Source of the DNA: Actinomycetota bacterium
Lineage (GTDB): Bacteria; Actinomycetota; Thermoleophilia; Miltoncostaeales; Miltoncostaeaceae
Direction of reading: 5' to 3'
Assembly: GCA_005800465.1 (NCBI GenBank)
Contig: SYFI01000078.1
Span: 1-13,904, forward strand
Length of the DNA: 13,904 nt
This document shows positions 11,845 through 13,904 of the stretch, piece by piece. The first letter of the stretch is position 1. Every line of letters starts with the position of its first letter. Made by a program: the position numbers and the translations under genes. The notes beneath the pieces were generated by a model, which had not been told where the DNA came from, ran no database searches, and saw only the letters and a list, made by a program, of their open reading frames with translations.

Positions 11845-13904
11845 ATGCTGAAGCGCCTGCGCATCAAGGGCTTCAAGTCATTTGCTGACCCCGTGGATCT
11901 GGAGTTCGGCCCCGGGCTTAATGTGATCGTGGGCCCCAACGGGTCGGGCAAGAGCAATATCTCCGAGGCCATCGCCTGGTCACTCGGCGAGCAGCGCGCA
12001 GGCCGTCTGCGCGCGCCCGCCATGCAGGACGTCCTGTTCTCGGGAGGCAACGGCCGCCAGCCCGTGGGCATGGCCGAGGTGGGCATCACCCTTGATGGCG
12101 GAATCGCCGACGGCCCCGCCGAACTCGGGCTCACCCGCCGCCTGACGCGCGCCGGCGACTCCGGCTACCGCATGAACAACGTCAGTTGCCGTCTGGTGGA
12201 CGTGCTCGACGCGCTGTCCTCGCGCGGCCTGGGCCCCCACTCGCTGTCCATCATCCGGCAGGGGCAGGTGGATGCCATCTGCCAGAGCAAGCCCACGGCG
12301 CTTCGCGGCATTCTCGACGAGGCCGCTGGCACCGGCCTGCCCAAGCGACGCCGGCATCGCGCTGAGTTGCGGCTGAAGCATGTGGACGAGCACCTCGCAC
12401 GCGCCCGCGACCTGGCGTCCGAGATTGCGTCGCGTGCCCGCTCGCTGGAGCGCCAGGCCCGTTCGGCCGAGCGGGCCGCAGAGGTGGAGAAGGACCTCAC
12501 CGCTGCCCGCGAGGCATTGGCGGTGGCTCGCGCCGTCGCGGCCGGCCGGGAACTCGCCACCGCGAAAAACGCCCATACGGGCAGTGCGGCCCAGGTGGCC
12601 GCGGCCACTCAGGCGCTCGAGCAGGCCCGTGCCGCATCGCAGACGGCGGGTGAGGACCGTCAGCAGGTCATCACCGACCGCGAGGGCGCGATGCAGTCGG
12701 CAGGGCGCATTCGCGGGGTGTCCGAGCGCCTGGCCGGTCGCGCTGAGGTTGCAACCGGTCGCGTGGCCGCCGCCGCCGAAGAGTCGGAGCGCCGGCGCGA
12801 GCGCAGGCGCGAGGCGCAGGGGGCCCTTGTGGCCGCCGAGCGCGCGCACGAAGAGGCCGAGCAGGGGCTCCATGCCGCCGAGGCCGCGGCCCGCGAGGCT
12901 GCCGACCGGCTGGAGCAGGCCGAGTTGGCTGATCAGGCTGCAACCGGTGCGCTCGAGAATGCCCGAGAGGATCGCCGCCTGGCCGAGCGTGATGCGCGTG
13001 AGCGCGGGGCCGCCGAGGGCCGCGTGGTGCGCGCCACCGAGGCCATTTCGGCACTCGACGGCGCGAACGCGCCCGATGTTGCGCGTGCGGAGCGACGGAT
13101 GGAGATCTCCACCGCCCGCCGGGTGCGTGATCAGGAGCGCCGGGCACAGATGCACCGCGCCGCGGAGGCCGCACGTTCGGCACGGGAGGGTGCGGCAGCA
13201 CGCGCCGCCCGCTTGGCATCCGAGGCCGTATCTCTTGCCCCGGGTGACGACCGCCCATTTGAGGGCACGCTGCTTGGGGATGGCATTGAGGTGCTGGAGG
13301 GAATGGAGCGCGCGGTGGCCGCTGCGCTCGGAGAACTCGCCGATGCACCGCTGGTGGATGGTGTTGGGCCGGGTACCACGGCACTTGAGGCAGGCGCAAG
13401 CGCCGCAGCCGTTGCACCACCGGTCGCCTCGGGTGGGCAGGCCGCACCGCCGGTCGCCGGGGCGCGCCCGCTGTCGTCGCTCATCACCGAATGCCCGGAT
13501 CGTGCCCGCCCGTGGCTTGATGGCCTGCTCTCGGGTGCATGGCTTGTGGACTCTCTCGAGGGTCTGCCACAGGGGCTCGACGCCCGGGTGCTGGTGACAT
13601 CGGAGGGCCTAGCGTTTCGCCCGGGCCTCGGCATGCTCACCGGGGTGCGTGGTCCGTGGGCCGGTCGTGTCCTGCACAAGCGGGCCATTGAGAGCGCCGA
13701 GCAGGCTGGCGGAGTGTTGGAGCGTGCCGAGCAGGCTGAGCGCGCCGCCGCCGCCGCCGAGCGCCGTATGGATGCCCGCGCCCGGGCCAGCGCACGATCG
13801 GCCGAGCGTGCCGAGTCGCGTGTTGAGTCGACCCGCGCCGAGTACCGCCGCCGCGCCGCTGCCCGGGCCGAAGTCGTGGCTCTGCTCGACGCCGCCGGGG
13901 CCGA
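11845..13904 (+). CDS. smc: Chromosome partition protein SMC, N-terminal 686 codons, 3' truncated by the window
   Basis: SMC is the condensin-like ATPase that loads with ScpAB and aligns chromosome arms. ATG 11845 is preceded by GAGAGGAAGG about 9 nt upstream. The N-terminal ATPase lobe MLKRLRIKGFKSFAD, Walker A GPNGSGKSN (30-38) and Q-loop LGEQ (47-50) are intact. IIRQGQVDAI (136-145) and ILDEAAGTG (156-164) close the head. Residues about 170-465 are a long coiled coil rich in Ala, Arg and Glu. The hinge begins near 471 (FEGTLLGDGIEVLEGMERAV) and ends near 625 (GVRGPWAGRVLHKR). Residues 513-540 in the hinge are an Ala/Pro-rich insert not usual in SMC. The returning coil starts near 630. The C-terminal half with Walker B and the signature motif is beyond the window. 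Downstream partners cannot be seen. Confidence 0.95.
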   Translation, partial: MLKRLRIKGFKSFADPVDLEFGPGLNVIVGPNGSGKSNISEAIAWSLGEQRAGRLRAPAMQDVLFSGGNGRQPVGMAEVGITLDGGIADGPAELGLTRRLTRAGDSGYRMNNVSCRLVDVLDALSSRGLGPHSLSIIRQGQVDAICQSKPTALRGILDEAAGTGLPKRRRHRAELRLKHVDEHLARARDLASEIASRARSLERQARSAERAAEVEKDLTAAREALAVARAVAAGRELATAKNAHTGSAAQVAAATQALEQARAASQTAGEDRQQVITDREGAMQSAGRIRGVSERLAGRAEVATGRVAAAAEESERRRERRREAQGALVAAERAHEEAEQGLHAAEAAAREAADRLEQAELADQAATGALENAREDRRLAERDARERGAAEGRVVRATEAISALDGANAPDVARAERRMEISTARRVRDQERRAQMHRAAEAARSAREGAAARAARLASEAVSLAPGDDRPFEGTLLGDGIEVLEGMERAVAAALGELADAPLVDGVGPGTTALEAGASAAAVAPPVASGGQAAPPVAGARPLSSLITECPDRARPWLDGLLSGAWLVDSLEGLPQGLDARVLVTSEGLAFRPGLGMLTGVRGPWAGRVLHKRAIESAEQAGGVLERAEQAERAAAAAERRMDARARASARSAERAESRVESTRAEYRRRAAARAEVVALLDAAGA

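Noticed and set aside
11980..13155. Minus-strand open frame of 391 codons opposite smc
   Set aside because: Antisense shadow of the Ala/Arg/Glu-rich coiled coil; its Leu/Gly/His bias comes from the complementary codons.

Overview
The window is very GC-rich DNA with dense, short-spaced genes. It carries the order coaD - SepIVA-like coiled-coil gene - DUF177 - rpmF - plsX - acpP - rnc - smc, which is typical of Actinomycetota. The two secreted proteins on the left (a Vgb-type propeller with a basic tail and a TAP-type hydrolase with an extra C-terminal domain) remind me of Thermoleophilia/Solirubrobacterales, but that finer placement is inference. Most of the window is core metabolism and replication/translation housekeeping; no phage, insertion sequence, CRISPR, rRNA or tRNA was seen.

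Left part (1-4866): the 3' end of ribBA (GTP cyclohydrolase II half) and ribH (lumazine synthase) are two riboflavin genes separated by about 3.6 kb. Between them lie a secreted seven-bladed beta-propeller gene (+), a degraded C-terminal remnant of an apbE flavin transferase gene (-), and a secreted serine hydrolase gene (-) that diverges from ribH. This is the accessory part of the window.

Middle (4863-8378): rpmB (L28) runs leftwards, and its stop codon interlocks with that of ribH. recG, rsmD and coaD run rightwards as a tightly coupled unit, with 1-nt and 4-nt overlaps. They cover replication-fork rescue, 16S rRNA methylation and coenzyme A synthesis.

Right part (8392-13904): a SepIVA-like coiled-coil protein, DUF177, rpmF (L32, a 59-residue gene with a TTG start), plsX, acpP, rnc and the first 686 codons of smc. 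CoaD supplies the CoA precursor, AcpP is the acyl carrier and PlsX makes acyl-phosphate from acyl-ACP, so the cluster joins lipid precursor supply with ribosome maturation (RsmD, L32, RNase III) and chromosome segregation (SMC).

I did not find a convincing new multi-gene system. The points most worth a second look are: a propeller with no histidine in the whole protein and an acid-free basic tail; the frameshifted apbE fragment inside a split riboflavin locus; an RNase III in which one metal-binding Asp position reads Ala; a DUF177 gene whose best ribosome-binding site points to an ATT start; an identical palindrome pair 50 bp apart in front of acpP; and an Ala/Pro-rich insert in the SMC hinge. 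No gene-free stretch longer than 300 bases is present.
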